A stretch of 64,000 nt of DNA from Flavobacterium lotistagni (lineage in GTDB: Bacteria > Bacteroidota > Bacteroidia > Flavobacteriales > Flavobacteriaceae), in assembly GCF_011392125.1 (NCBI RefSeq), contig NZ_JAAJBU010000002.1, positions 124,001 to 188,000 on the forward strand. Direction: 5' to 3'. Both the position numbers and the translations under genes were made by a program. Every line of letters begins with the position of its first letter. The stretch's first letter is position 1. The notes beneath the pieces were generated by a model. It searched no databases. It saw only the letters and a program-made list of their open reading frames with translations, and was not told the origin of the DNA. Positions 46,085 through 53,641 of this stretch are shown piece by piece.

Positions 46085-46404
46085 TGGTTGAGGAAAAAAT
46101 TGATGATTGTTGGGTAAAAAACCTGTACACCAACCAAAACTAATACAGAGATTAATATTATAGCGTATAGCTTTTTTTTAGTATAGAAACTCCAAATATT
46201 GGCAGCGGCTACCGATAGATAAATCACGGTAAAGAATATAATGTAATTGCGAATTCCAGTTTCTAAATTCTGCGGAAATAGAGGATTCTCTACTGGCACA
46301 CGTTCCAGAAAGGCTTTCCACATTCTCGAAACCTGAAACCCGCAAAAAAGCACAACGATTATTGCAGTGCCTTTGCGAACGATTTCAAATAACTGCGCGT
46401 TCAC
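46075..46404 (-). CDS. Small three-helix membrane protein of unknown function
   Basis: 109 residues from a GTG at 46404, one base after the ftsY stop codon. An ATG at 46476 lies inside ftsY and would give 133 residues. Three hydrophobic segments are visible (about 10-28, 51-71 and 80-100). I do not recognise a family. The tight junction with ftsY suggests co-transcription. It overlaps the convergent serine hydrolase gene by 10 bp. Confidence 0.6.
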   Translation of the reverse strand: MNAQLFEIVRKGTAIIVVLFCGFQVSRMWKAFLERVPVENPLFPQNLETGIRNYIIFFTVIYLSVAAANIWSFYTKKKLYAIILISVLVLVGVQVFYPTIINFFLNHQL

Positions 46405-46405
46405 T

Positions 46406-47377
46406 TTACTTGAAAAACGAATCGACAAATTCGTATTTGTTGAATACTTGCAAATCTTCAATGCCTTCGCCAACACCGATGTATTTCACCGGAATCTGGA
46501 ATTGGTCTGAAATGCCAATCACAACGCCACCTTTGGCCGTACCATCGAGTTTGGTAACTGCTAGTGACGTAACCTCTGTAGCAGCTGTAAATTGTTTGGC
46601 TTGCTCAAAAGCGTTTTGACCGGTCGAACCGTCGAGTACTAAAAGTACATCGTTTGGTGTATTCTCCACCACTTTTTGCATGACGCGCTTGACTTTGGTG
46701 AGTTCGTTCATGAGGTTGGTTTTGTTGTGCAAGCGGCCTGCGGTATCAATGATAACCACATCGGCGTTTTGGGCTACGGCACTTTGCAAAGTATCGAAAG
46801 CAACTGAAGCCGGATCACTGCCCATTTGTTGTTTGACCAGCGGCACTCCTACTCTATCGGCCCAAACTTGCAACTGGTCAATGGCGGCGGCTCGGAACGT
46901 ATCTGCGGCTCCGAGTACTACTTTGTAACCTTGCTTTTTGAACTGGTGCGCGAGTTTCCCGATTGTGGTGGTTTTTCCAACACCGTTCACGCCGACAATC
47001 ATCAGCACGTAAGGCTTCACGTTGACCGGAATGACAAATTCTGTAGCTTCTCCGGAATTGGTTTCGGAAAGCAAACCGGAAATTTCATCGCGCAGGATTT
47101 GATTGAGCTCGTCGGTGCCGAGGTATTTGTCTTCGGCGACACGCTTCTCGATGCGCTCGATAATTTTGAGTGTTGTATTGACCCCGACATCTGAGGAAAC
47201 CAAAATTTCTTCGAGGTTGTCTAAGACTTCATCATCAACCTTAGATTTTCCGGCGATGGCTTTGGTGAGCTTCGAGAAAAAACTGGTTTTGGATTTTTCG
47301 AGTCCTTTGTCGAGGGTTTCTTTTTGCTCTTCGGTGATTTTCTTTTCGGAAGAGAATATTCTTTTGAAAAAACTCAT
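46406..47377 (-). CDS. ftsY: Signal recognition particle receptor FtsY
   Basis: 323 residues, a short form without the long acidic A domain. The N domain (residues 1-105) is helical. The G domain has GVNGVGKTTTIGKLA, VLGAADTFRAAAIDQL, DTAGRLHNK, TKLDGTAKGG and GVGEGIEDL. It receives SRP-bound ribosomes at the membrane. The start at MSFFKRIFSSEKK was chosen over the frame start at 47416. In many Bacteroidetes it directly follows rpmB-rpmG-DUF4295; here a terminator and element copy F separate it from them. Confidence 0.95.
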   Translation of the reverse strand: MSFFKRIFSSEKKITEEQKETLDKGLEKSKTSFFSKLTKAIAGKSKVDDEVLDNLEEILVSSDVGVNTTLKIIERIEKRVAEDKYLGTDELNQILRDEISGLLSETNSGEATEFVIPVNVKPYVLMIVGVNGVGKTTTIGKLAHQFKKQGYKVVLGAADTFRAAAIDQLQVWADRVGVPLVKQQMGSDPASVAFDTLQSAVAQNADVVIIDTAGRLHNKTNLMNELTKVKRVMQKVVENTPNDVLLVLDGSTGQNAFEQAKQFTAATEVTSLAVTKLDGTAKGGVVIGISDQFQIPVKYIGVGEGIEDLQVFNKYEFVDSFFK

Positions 47378-47397
47378 GGTTTGTTGTTTGATGGTGA

Positions 47398-47426
47398 TGG
47401 CTCGCAAAGACGCCAAGGCGCAAAGT
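47398..47426 (+). repeat. Word repeat (TCGCAAAGACGCCAAGGCGC) in the ftsY leader
   Basis: GCTCGCAAAGACGCCAAGGCGCAAAG is near-periodic in GCAAAG/GCCAAGG. Only one copy occurs in this window; I recall similar words from other Bacteroidetes genomes, which I cannot verify here. Confidence 0.5.
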
Positions 47427-47548
47427 GATACCGATTTCCTAGCTCATTTGATATAAGAGCAGAATGTTTGGTTGAACATCCAGCTTTACTTTAATTGATT
47501 TTGGCGCAATAGTTCTGATTAAAAGTGAAACCTCAAATGTAATCAGAA

Positions 47549-47628
47549 CCCCTAGCCCGGATGGGAACGGCATCCTTTTGCGGCGCGCAGCAGAGCAAAA
47601 GATACAGTGGACAGCCGGATCAGCTTCT
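47549..47628 (+). repeat. Flavobacterial structured intergenic element, copy F
   Basis: CCCCTAGCCCGGATGG on the left and AGCCGGATCAGCTTC on the right. The inner stem is CTTTTGC with GCAAAAG around a GC-rich loop. It sits between ftsY and the DUF4295 gene. Confidence 0.82.
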
Positions 47629-47651
47629 AAAAAAACTGCGTAAATGTATAA

Positions 47652-47685
47652 AATAAAAAAGCTACTTCCGAATGAAAGTAGCTGT
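47652..47685 (-). terminator. Terminator of the rpmB-rpmG-DUF4295 operon
   Basis: AGCTACTT and AAGTAGCT (47660-47667 and 47676-47683) pair. On the minus strand a T run follows. Confidence 0.8.
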
Positions 47686-47705
47686 TCTATATGCTGAGTT
47701 TGCGA

Positions 47706-47858
47706 TTATTTCTTTTTCAAGAATTCGTCTACCAATTCTGGAGCCATGATTGACTCTACGAAAGTGTAAGCGCCAGTCTTAGGAGATTTTACCATTTTGA
47801 TGGCTTTGGATAATCTCTTAGAAGCGGTTTGCAGGGTTGCTACGGTTTTCTTTGCCAT
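47706..47858 (-). CDS. DUF4295 small basic protein
   Basis: 50 residues: MAKKTVATLQTASKRLSK at the start, a basic middle (KMVKSPKTGAYTF) and ESIMAPELVDEFLKKK at the end. It matches the Bacteroidetes DUF4295 family that lies directly after rpmG. Basic character and ribosomal neighbours suggest a ribosome-linked role (inference). The gene starts 25 bp after rpmG. Confidence 0.9.
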   Translation of the reverse strand: MAKKTVATLQTASKRLSKAIKMVKSPKTGAYTFVESIMAPELVDEFLKKK

Positions 47859-47883
47859 GATTCAATATAATTAAAACCTCTTG

Positions 47884-48066
47884 TTATTTAATTTCTTTAT
47901 GAACGGTTACTCTTTTTAGGATCGGGTTGAATTTTTTGATCTCCATACGATCCGGAGTGTTCTTTTTGTTTTTAGTCGTAATGTAACGAGATGTTCCAGG
48001 AACACCTGAAGCTTTGTGCTCGGTACACTCTAAAATCACTTGGATTCTGTTGCCTTTCTTTGCCAT
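47884..48066 (-). CDS. rpmG: 50S ribosomal protein L33
   Basis: 60 residues. [18 protein letters not shown] and [21 protein letters not shown] are typical of L33. It has the form with a single Cys (ECTEHK) and no CXXC zinc pair, so it is zinc-independent. It lies 12 bp after rpmB in the operon rpmB-rpmG-DUF4295. Confidence 0.96.
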   Translation of the reverse strand: MAKKGNRIQVILECTEHKASGVPGTSRYITTKNKKNTPDRMEIKKFNPILKRVTVHKEIK

Positions 48067-48078
48067 CTTGCTGTATTA

Positions 48079-48315
48079 TTATTTGATGAAACCATCGGCT
48101 TGCGCTTGTTTAAGCACAGCAGAAATTCCATTTTTATTGATTGTTTTTATAGTAGAAGCCGCTACTCTTAGCGTGATCCATCTGTCTTCTTCAGGAAGAT
48201 AAAAACGCTTTTTGATGAGGTTCACGGAGAACTTTCTTTTCGTTTTGTTCATCGCGTGGGAAACGTTGTTTCCAACCATCGCTCTTTTACCTGTAAGGTC
48301 ACAAACTCTTGACAT
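48079..48315 (-). CDS. rpmB: 50S ribosomal protein L28
   Basis: 78 residues. [21 protein letters not shown] and [14 protein letters not shown] with [16 protein letters not shown] are typical of L28. First gene of the small ribosomal operon, with a TATTTTTG promoter box 46 bp upstream. Confidence 0.96.
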   Translation of the reverse strand: MSRVCDLTGKRAMVGNNVSHAMNKTKRKFSVNLIKKRFYLPEEDRWITLRVAASTIKTINKNGISAVLKQAQADGFIK

Positions 48316-48361
48316 GATGCTTTATCTTTTATCGTTATTCAAAATCAGGGTGCAAAGAAAA

Positions 48362-48369
48362 CAAAAATA
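48362..48369 (-). promoter_or_regulatory. Bacteroidetes -7 box (TATTTTTG) for rpmB
   Basis: TATTTTTG on the minus strand, giving a leader of about 40 nt. No TTG at good spacing. Confidence 0.5.
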
Positions 48370-48471
48370 AACCTTACTGCAAAATAATTATTACAGATTT
48401 TTTTCATTTTTTTTATTTGGTTTAACTACCGTGAAAACAGCCGAATTATTTAAGGAAAATATGGCTTGAAA

Positions 48472-49728
48472 TCAGTTTGCAAAGTCTTCAAGGATTTCTT
48501 TCTGTAAGAGTTCCATGCTTTTGTTGACGGTGCGGTCGATGACTTTCTCGCGCGGTTGACCGAAATTGAACTTGTGCGAAACCACTTCGCTCGGCGATGC
48601 TATGGCAATAAACACCACGCCTACTTCCTCATTGGTTTCATCTGTAGTTGGGCCAGCGTTTCCGGTGACAGCTATCGAATAATCAGTTTTGAGGATTTTT
48701 CGAACTTGCGTAGCCATTTCTTCGGCTACTTCTGCGCTGACAACTGTATATTTTTCGATGGTTTGCTCAGAAACGCCGAGCACATCTACTTTCACTTCTT
48801 TGGCATAACTCACCACGCTGCCTTTGAAATATTGCGACGAACCCGGAATGGAAGTTAGAATTTGCGCAATTTTTCCGCCGGTGCAGCTTTCGGCTGTGGA
48901 AACTGTTTTACCGTATTGCGTGAGCAGTTTGCCTAAAACGACTTCTAAAGTTTCGCCTTCGTCAAAGCCAACAATAATGTCTCCGATAATTTTAGTTAAG
49001 GAAGTGACTTGATCTGCTACGGCCCTTTCTAAAAGCTCTTTGTCAGTGCCACGCGCGGTCAGTCTTAAACGAACACGACCGGGATTGGGCAAGTAAGCGA
49101 GCTTTACAAACTCCGGTAAATTGTTTTCCCAAGCTTCGATGCGCTCGGCAATCATGCTTTCGCCTTGTCCGTATGTCAGAATGGTTTTGTGAAGAATGTA
49201 CGGCCGTTTGAATTCCTTGACAATTTTAGGAATAATTTCATTGGTGACAATCGCTTTCATCTCGAACGGAACACCCGGAAGTGAAATAAAAACGGTGTTT
49301 TCTTTCTGAATCCACATGCCCGGAGCAGTGCCGTGGGCGTTGTGCAACACCGTACATTTTGAAGGAACCAAAGCTTGGTCTTTATTGACTTGCGAAAGCC
49401 TAATGGTAGAAATTTTCTCGAACAGCTTCACGATGTGGTCTTCAACAGCTTGGTTGCGAACCAATGAATCCTCGAAATACTCGCAAAAAGTGTGTTTGGT
49501 GATATCGTCTTTGGTCGGGCCGAGGCCGCCGGTGATGATTACAAAATCAGTTTGGTTCTGCAATCGTGAAAAAGTGTCTAAAATGTGGTTGCGGTCGTCG
49601 GAAATGGAAATCATTTCGTGCACCGCTACGCCCACTTTGTCGAGCGCTTTGGCTATGAAACCGGAATTGGTATCGATAATCTGGCCTATGAGAATTTCGT
49701 CGCCGATGGTGACTATGGTTGCTTTCAT
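48472..49728 (-). CDS. cinA: CinA-family protein (nicotinamide-nucleotide amidohydrolase type)
   Basis: 418 residues, the two-domain form. The N-terminal MoCF-like domain has [16 protein letters not shown] and [12 protein letters not shown] (about 63-75). The C-terminal CinA domain (about 260-415) has [40 protein letters not shown] and AVTGNAGP. Family knowledge: the C-terminal domain deamidates NMN in pyridine-nucleotide recycling. A tandem octamer lies 6-72 bp upstream of the ATG, which is unusual for a housekeeping gene. Confidence 0.95.
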   Translation of the reverse strand: MKATIVTIGDEILIGQIIDTNSGFIAKALDKVGVAVHEMISISDDRNHILDTFSRLQNQTDFVIITGGLGPTKDDITKHTFCEYFEDSLVRNQAVEDHIVKLFEKISTIRLSQVNKDQALVPSKCTVLHNAHGTAPGMWIQKENTVFISLPGVPFEMKAIVTNEIIPKIVKEFKRPYILHKTILTYGQGESMIAERIEAWENNLPEFVKLAYLPNPGRVRLRLTARGTDKELLERAVADQVTSLTKIIGDIIVGFDEGETLEVVLGKLLTQYGKTVSTAESCTGGKIAQILTSIPGSSQYFKGSVVSYAKEVKVDVLGVSEQTIEKYTVVSAEVAEEMATQVRKILKTDYSIAVTGNAGPTTDETNEEVGVVFIAIASPSEVVSHKFNFGQPREKVIDRTVNKSMELLQKEILEDFAN

Positions 49729-49733
49729 ATTGG

Positions 49734-49800
49734 GTGCCTTAGTGCCTTAGTGCCTTAGTGCCTTAGTGCCTTAGTGCCTTAGTGCCTTAGTGCCTTAGTG
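49734..49800 (-). repeat. Tandem octamer repeat (GGCACTAA)n in the cinA leader
   Basis: On the plus strand GTGCCTTA repeats about 8.4 times without a mismatch, ending 6 bp before the cinA ATG. Eight bases is not a multiple of three, but the repeat lies outside the coding frame. Perfect identity suggests recent expansion by slippage. Confidence 0.95.
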
Positions 49801-49890
49801 CAAAATTATTAAGTTAATCGATGTACAATGAATGAATCGATTATTTTTTAGAAAGTACTAACTATATCGGGAAATGCTTGATTATCTGTT

Positions 49891-49995
49891 GCCCTAGCCC
49901 TGATAGCAGTGGAAATCTTTTTTGAGGATTGGCCGCAGCAACAGCGAAGGCAAATTTTCAAAAAAATTGCAACGAATAGCAGGTTCCCGGCTCCT
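49891..49995 (+). repeat. Flavobacterial structured intergenic element, copy G
   Basis: GCCCTAGCCCTGAT on the left and GCAGGTTCCCGGCTCCT on the right. It is a long form: TTTTTTGA pairs with TCAAAAAAA across a GC-rich inner part. It is directly followed by GGCACTAAGG-type words. Confidence 0.82.
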
Positions 49996-50001
49996 AAAAA
50001 A

Positions 50002-50036
50002 ACTCAGGCACTAAGGAACTCAGCCGCTAAGGCACC
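50002..50036 (+). repeat. Word repeats (ACTCAGGCACTAAGG type) after element G
   Basis: AACTCAGGCACTAAGGAACTCAG followed by CCGCTAAGGCACC, the same word set as at 24289-24353, between element G and the Hpt stop codon. Confidence 0.7.
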
Positions 50037-50039
50037 TCC

Positions 50040-50384
50040 TTATAATTCGAAATCTTTGGTAATTTCCTTCACGGCCTTCTCAATCTGAGACGCGACGCTT
50101 TTAAAAGTTTCTTTGATTTCCTTTTTCTTGCCTTCAGCTTTGGTCCAGGCTTCGATTTGTAGGATTTCTTCGAACGCTTGGTCCATCCCGAGTAAATCCA
50201 AGGTAGGCTTGATTTTGTGGGCGTAGCTGTAAGCTAATTTGTGGTCTTTGGTCTTGATACCGAGTTTGATTTGTTCTAAATCCAGCGGAACTTCGGTAAC
50301 GAATAAAGTGATGATCTGGTTCACGAATTCCGGGTCGTTGTCTGAAAGCGCGTAGACTTTCGCTAGGTTGTAATTTAGGGCCAT
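50040..50384 (-). CDS. Stand-alone Hpt (histidine phosphotransfer) protein
   Basis: 114 residues, all-helical. The phosphotransfer motif is YAHKIKPTLDLLG with His56. Hpt proteins pass phosphate from the receiver of a hybrid kinase to a final regulator. No kinase is adjacent; the hybrid kinase at 21337-23439 is the only hybrid seen here and a possible but unproven partner. It begins 2 bp after the stop of the FAH-family gene, so the two share a message. Confidence 0.9.
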   Translation of the reverse strand: MALNYNLAKVYALSDNDPEFVNQIITLFVTEVPLDLEQIKLGIKTKDHKLAYSYAHKIKPTLDLLGMDQAFEEILQIEAWTKAEGKKKEIKETFKSVASQIEKAVKEITKDFEL

Positions 50385-50386
50385 TT

Positions 50387-50998
50387 TTATTTTACATTAA
50401 TTCTGAATAATTTGTTGTCTTGTAGATATCCTTCCAGAATATCATTGGGTTTTACCGCGGCCACACCTGCTGGCGTTCCTGTGAAAATCAGGTCGCCAAT
50501 TTTCAAGGTAAAATACTGCGAAACATGCGAAATCAGCTCGTCAATGGTCCAGAGCATCAGGCTTGAATTGCCTTTCTGAACGGCTTCTCCATTTTTTCGA
50601 AGCTCAAAATTAAGACTTTCCACCGAACTAAAAACTTTTTTCGATATAAAGTCGCCAATCACCGCTGAACCGTCAAATGCCTTCGCTTTTTCCCACGGCA
50701 GCCCTTTGTCTTTGAGCCTTTGCTGCAAATCGCGCGCAGTAAAATCAATACCCACGGTGAGTTCTTCGTAATATTTATGCGCAAACTTGGGCTCGATATA
50801 TTTGCCTACTTTGCTGATTTTCACCACCAATTCAATTTCGTGGTGGATGTCCGAAGAAAACTCCGGTATCACAAACGGATGTTGCTTGAGTAATATTGCA
50901 GAGTCGGGCTTTAAAAAAACCACAGGCTCGTCAGGGCGCTCGTTCTGGAGCTCTTCAATGTGTTGCGCGTAATTGCGTCCGATGCAGATTAGCTTCAT
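50387..50998 (-). CDS. Fumarylacetoacetate hydrolase (FAH) family protein
   Basis: 203 residues, the short single-domain form. MKLICIGRNYAQHIEELQNE, PVVFLKPDSAIL, HHEIELVVKISK (metal-binding E-x-E), VGIDFTARDLQ, WEKAKAFDGSAVIG and FTGTPAGV are the family landmarks. Members include acylpyruvases and oxaloacetate decarboxylase/tautomerases; the substrate is not decidable from sequence. First gene of a two-gene unit with the Hpt protein; element copy H lies upstream. Confidence 0.92.
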   Translation of the reverse strand: MKLICIGRNYAQHIEELQNERPDEPVVFLKPDSAILLKQHPFVIPEFSSDIHHEIELVVKISKVGKYIEPKFAHKYYEELTVGIDFTARDLQQRLKDKGLPWEKAKAFDGSAVIGDFISKKVFSSVESLNFELRKNGEAVQKGNSSLMLWTIDELISHVSQYFTLKIGDLIFTGTPAGVAAVKPNDILEGYLQDNKLFRINVK

Positions 50999-51024
50999 TT
51001 TTTTAAGGTGCTGAGTTTTTTTTT

Positions 51025-51094
51025 AGGAGCCGGGAACCTGCTGTACGCTGTAGTCCTCGCTGGGCTGCGGGCTGCCGCTACCATCAGGGCTAGG
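51025..51094 (-). repeat. Flavobacterial structured intergenic element, copy H (reverse orientation)
   Basis: On the minus strand it begins CCTAGCCCTGATGG and ends GCAGGTTCCCGGCTCCT. The inner part is the short CCCGC...GCGAGG type. GTGCCTGAGT words lie on one side and CACCTT words on the other. Confidence 0.85.
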
Positions 51095-51124
51095 AAGTGC
51101 CTGAGTAGCTGAGTGCCTGAGTTA
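51095..51124 (-). repeat. Word repeats (GTGCCTGAGT type) beside element H
   Basis: GTGCCTGAGTAGCTGAGTGCCTGAG on the plus strand is the reverse complement of the CTCAGGCAC words seen elsewhere. A further copy lies at 51219-51245, running into the stop codon of the exonuclease gene. Confidence 0.65.
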
Positions 51125-51244
51125 TTTTAGTCCCGATTTCAACTACTGTTTCCTAAAGGTATTTCTGTTGATATTCAAATTAGATTTTACTACTAAAAGT
51201 ACAATTTTCCGAATCCAAACTCAGGCACTCAGCTTCTAAGGCAC

Positions 51245-52021
51245 TTACAACAACTTATTATTAAGTTTCCTAAGCTTAATCGCCGTCAAAACCTTCTTAG
51301 TATACAACGGAAAATCCGCATTCTGGATCCAGCCGAAATAACCCGGTTCTTCTTCTAGAATTTTCTCTACCAATGCGCCTTTGTGTTTGCCGAAAGTAAA
51401 TACTTCGTTGCCGTCTTTGTCGTAAGCGATGAATCCGGCGAAATCAGCAGCCTTTTTACGGGTCGTGAATTCCGACAAAGATTTCATGTCGTTTTCCAGT
51501 TCCGGATAGCGTTCCAGTTGTGCTTTAAGGATTTCGTAGGTCGCCATCGTATCTGCCGCAGCAGAATGCGCATTGTCTAAGCTTTTTCCGCAATAGAACT
51601 TCAGCGCGGCGCTCAAAGTGCGTTCTTCCATCTTGTGGAAAATCGTCTGCACATCAACCGAAACGCGGCTTTTCATGTCAAAATCTACTCCGGCGCGAAG
51701 CAGTTCTTCCGCCAGCAATGGAATATCAAAACGATCGGAATTAAAACCCGCCAAATCGCTGTCCTTAATCATGTGGTGAATCTGATGCGCGAGTTCTTTA
51801 AAAGTCGGTTCGTTGGCCACCTTTTCGTTTGTAATACCATGCACCGCGACCACTTGCGGCGGAATCGGCATTTCGGGGTTCACCAGCCAAGTCTTACTTT
51901 CTTTGTTGCCGTTGGGAAACACCTTAAAAATTGAGATTTCGACGATGCGGTCTTTACTTATGTCGATACCTGTTGTTTCAAGGTCGAAGAAGCAAATGGG
52001 TTTGTTCAGCTTGAGTTCCAT
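51245..52021 (-). CDS. DnaQ-like 3'-5' exonuclease
   Basis: 258 residues. DEDDh exonuclease: CFFDLETTGID (Asp13, Glu15), AVHGITNEKV, GFNSDRFDIPLLAEELL and HSAAADTMATYEIL. The C-terminal 70 residues (VFTFGKHKGALVEKILEEEPGYFGWIQNADFP) are the extension of the Bacteroidetes exonuclease family, also seen in some epsilon-subunit-like proteins. It probably trims DNA or RNA 3' ends in proofreading or repair; the partner is unknown. Its own promoter box lies 18 bp upstream. Confidence 0.92.
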   Translation of the reverse strand: MELKLNKPICFFDLETTGIDISKDRIVEISIFKVFPNGNKESKTWLVNPEMPIPPQVVAVHGITNEKVANEPTFKELAHQIHHMIKDSDLAGFNSDRFDIPLLAEELLRAGVDFDMKSRVSVDVQTIFHKMEERTLSAALKFYCGKSLDNAHSAAADTMATYEILKAQLERYPELENDMKSLSEFTTRKKAADFAGFIAYDKDGNEVFTFGKHKGALVEKILEEEPGYFGWIQNADFPLYTKKVLTAIKLRKLNNKLL

Positions 52022-52039
52022 TTTGGTGTTTTAGGGCGA

Positions 52040-52047
52040 CAAAGATA
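52040..52047 (-). promoter_or_regulatory. Bacteroidetes -7 box (TATCTTTG) for the exonuclease gene
   Basis: TATCTTTG on the minus strand, 18 bp upstream of the ATG. Confidence 0.5.
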
Positions 52048-52048
52048 T

Positions 52049-52085
52049 TCAATTAATAATGAATAATTAATAGTTAATAATTGGG
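52049..52085 (-). repeat. AT-rich word repeat, copy 1 (ATTATTAACTATTAATTATTC type)
   Basis: On the minus strand it reads CCCAATTATTAACTATTAA and continues to ATTATTAATTGAAT. A nearly identical sequence lies on the plus strand at 61006-61044, so the two are inverted copies 9 kb apart. Confidence 0.75.
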
Positions 52086-52086
52086 T

Positions 52087-52117
52087 ATAAAAAAGCCCTC
52101 CGTTTCAGAAAGGCTTC
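52087..52117 (-). terminator. Terminator of the E2 acyltransferase gene
   Basis: AAGCC (52093-52097) pairs with GGCTT (52112-52116); a T run follows on the minus strand. Confidence 0.65.
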
Positions 52118-52135
52118 TTTGTTTATTTCTGGTGA

Positions 52136-53533
52136 TTAAAAGCTTCTGTTCTCATCAAACGCTTCCATATATTCAGCAACGCGCTTTACGAAACTTCCTC
52201 CGAGTGCGCCATCGATCACACGGTGGTCATAGCTGTGCGAAAGGAACATTTTCTTGCGGATGCCAATAAAGTCACCTTCTGGCGTTTCAATTACTGCAGG
52301 CACTTTTCGGATGGCTCCCAAAGCCAAAATTCCTACTTGTGGTTGGTTGATAATCGGCGTTCCGAACACGCTGCCAAATGTACCAACGTTGGTTACGGTG
52401 TAAGTTCCTCCTTGTGTATCGTCTGGTTTTAATTTACCTGCTTTGGCTCGATTGCCCAAATCATTTACAGCTTTCGCCATACCCAGTAAATTCAATTGGT
52501 CTGCGTTTTTGATTACCGGAACAATCAGGTTTCCGTTGGGCAAGGCAGCCGCCATACCAAGATTAATGTTTTTCTTTTTGATGATATAATCGCCATCGAC
52601 TGAAATGTTCATCATCGGGAAATCTTTCAAAGCTTTTGCAATGATTTCCATGAATATTGGGGTGAAGGTCAACTTCTCGCCTTCTCTTTTCTCGAATGCG
52701 TTTTTGTTTTTCTCGCGCCAATCCCAAATTGCGGTAACGTCGACTTCGATAAACGATTGCACATGCGCCGAAGTTTGTACCGACTGCACCATATAACCCG
52801 AAATGAGTTTGCGCATGCGGTCCATCTCGACGATTTCGTCTTGGCCGTTGACTGAAACCGGAATGGCTTTTTGAGTTGTTGGTTGTTGGTTGTTGGTTGC
52901 CAGTTGTGTTTCGGCTGCTGCACTTGGGACGGGCGTTACAGGTTGTACTACAGACTGGACCGGAGCTGGAGCGGCTTGGGCAACAACCGGAGCATTCGTC
53001 CTATTCTTGATGTAATCTAATATATCGTTTTTGGTAACGCGGCCTTCGCTTCCTGTGCCTTGGATAGATTCGAGTTCTGCTACGCTGACGCCTTCTTCTT
53101 TGGCAATGTTGCGCACTAGTGGCGAAAAGAATTTTCCTGAAGTGCTGAAATCTTGTGGTGCGCTTGGTACAGCCGGAGCTGGAGCGGCCACGTAATCTTT
53201 TGCGGCTTCTACGGTTTTGGCTACTGCTTCTACTGCTGCGGCTGGTGCTGGTGCTGCCTCAACTGCTGGCGTTGGCGTCGTGGCTGCTGCGCTATCGGTT
53301 TCAATGATGGCGATGGTTTGGCCTACTTGAACAAGATCGTCTTTTTGAAACAGTTGCTCAACGAGAATCCCGCTGACTTCAGACGGTACTTCGCTATCTA
53401 CTTTATCGGTCGCGATTTCTAGTACGGCTTCGTCCATTTCGATTTTGTCGCCGACTGCTTTGAGCCAATTGGTAATGGTTGCCTCGGCAACGCTTTCTCC
53501 CATTTTCGGAAGCTTCAATTCAAATCTTGCCAT
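52136..53533 (-). CDS. Dihydrolipoamide acyltransferase (E2) of a 2-oxoacid dehydrogenase complex
   Basis: 465 residues. Lipoyl domain 1-80 with EIATDKVDSEVPSE (lipoyl Lys44). An Ala/Pro-rich linker precedes the E1/E3-binding domain (SPLVRNIAKEEGVSVAELESIQGTG, about 138-172). A second linker (about 180-225) contains ATNNQQPTTQKA, encoded by an intergenic-type repeat word. The catalytic acyltransferase domain ends in SHSYDHRVIDGALGG (His and Asp-Gly of the active site). It may serve the branched-chain or 2-oxoglutarate/pyruvate complex; no E1 or E3 gene is adjacent, so the substrate is open. Confidence 0.93.
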   Translation of the reverse strand: MARFELKLPKMGESVAEATITNWLKAVGDKIEMDEAVLEIATDKVDSEVPSEVSGILVEQLFQKDDLVQVGQTIAIIETDSAAATTPTPAVEAAPAPAAAVEAVAKTVEAAKDYVAAPAPAVPSAPQDFSTSGKFFSPLVRNIAKEEGVSVAELESIQGTGSEGRVTKNDILDYIKNRTNAPVVAQAAPAPVQSVVQPVTPVPSAAAETQLATNNQQPTTQKAIPVSVNGQDEIVEMDRMRKLISGYMVQSVQTSAHVQSFIEVDVTAIWDWREKNKNAFEKREGEKLTFTPIFMEIIAKALKDFPMMNISVDGDYIIKKKNINLGMAAALPNGNLIVPVIKNADQLNLLGMAKAVNDLGNRAKAGKLKPDDTQGGTYTVTNVGTFGSVFGTPIINQPQVGILALGAIRKVPAVIETPEGDFIGIRKKMFLSHSYDHRVIDGALGGSFVKRVAEYMEAFDENRSF

Positions 53534-53641
53534 ATTGTTAACCTAAAGGTATATTCTTATTTTGTGTTTGCGAAATTAATAAAATAAATCAGTTTCGGTT
53601 AAGAATCGTTTATTTTTTCAATCTCGGTTTGGTGCTTTCTG

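Larger units (their letters stand above)
47378..47705. other. Intergenic region between ftsY and the DUF4295 gene
   Basis: 328 bp. From left to right: a GCTCGCAAAGACGCCAAGG word repeat just upstream of ftsY, about 120 bp of unassigned sequence, element copy F, and the DUF4295 terminator. No gene seen, and no clear ftsY promoter box. Confidence 0.65.
49729..50039. other. Intergenic region upstream of cinA
   Basis: 311 bp. The tandem octamer, about 90 bp of AT-rich sequence, element copy G and GGCACTAAGG-type words. No open frame of coding character and no clear cinA promoter box. Confidence 0.7.

Noticed and set aside
49734-49800. CRISPR-like array
   Set aside because: The repeat unit is 8 bp with no spacers, so it is a simple tandem repeat. 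The dispersed structured elements are also not regularly spaced.
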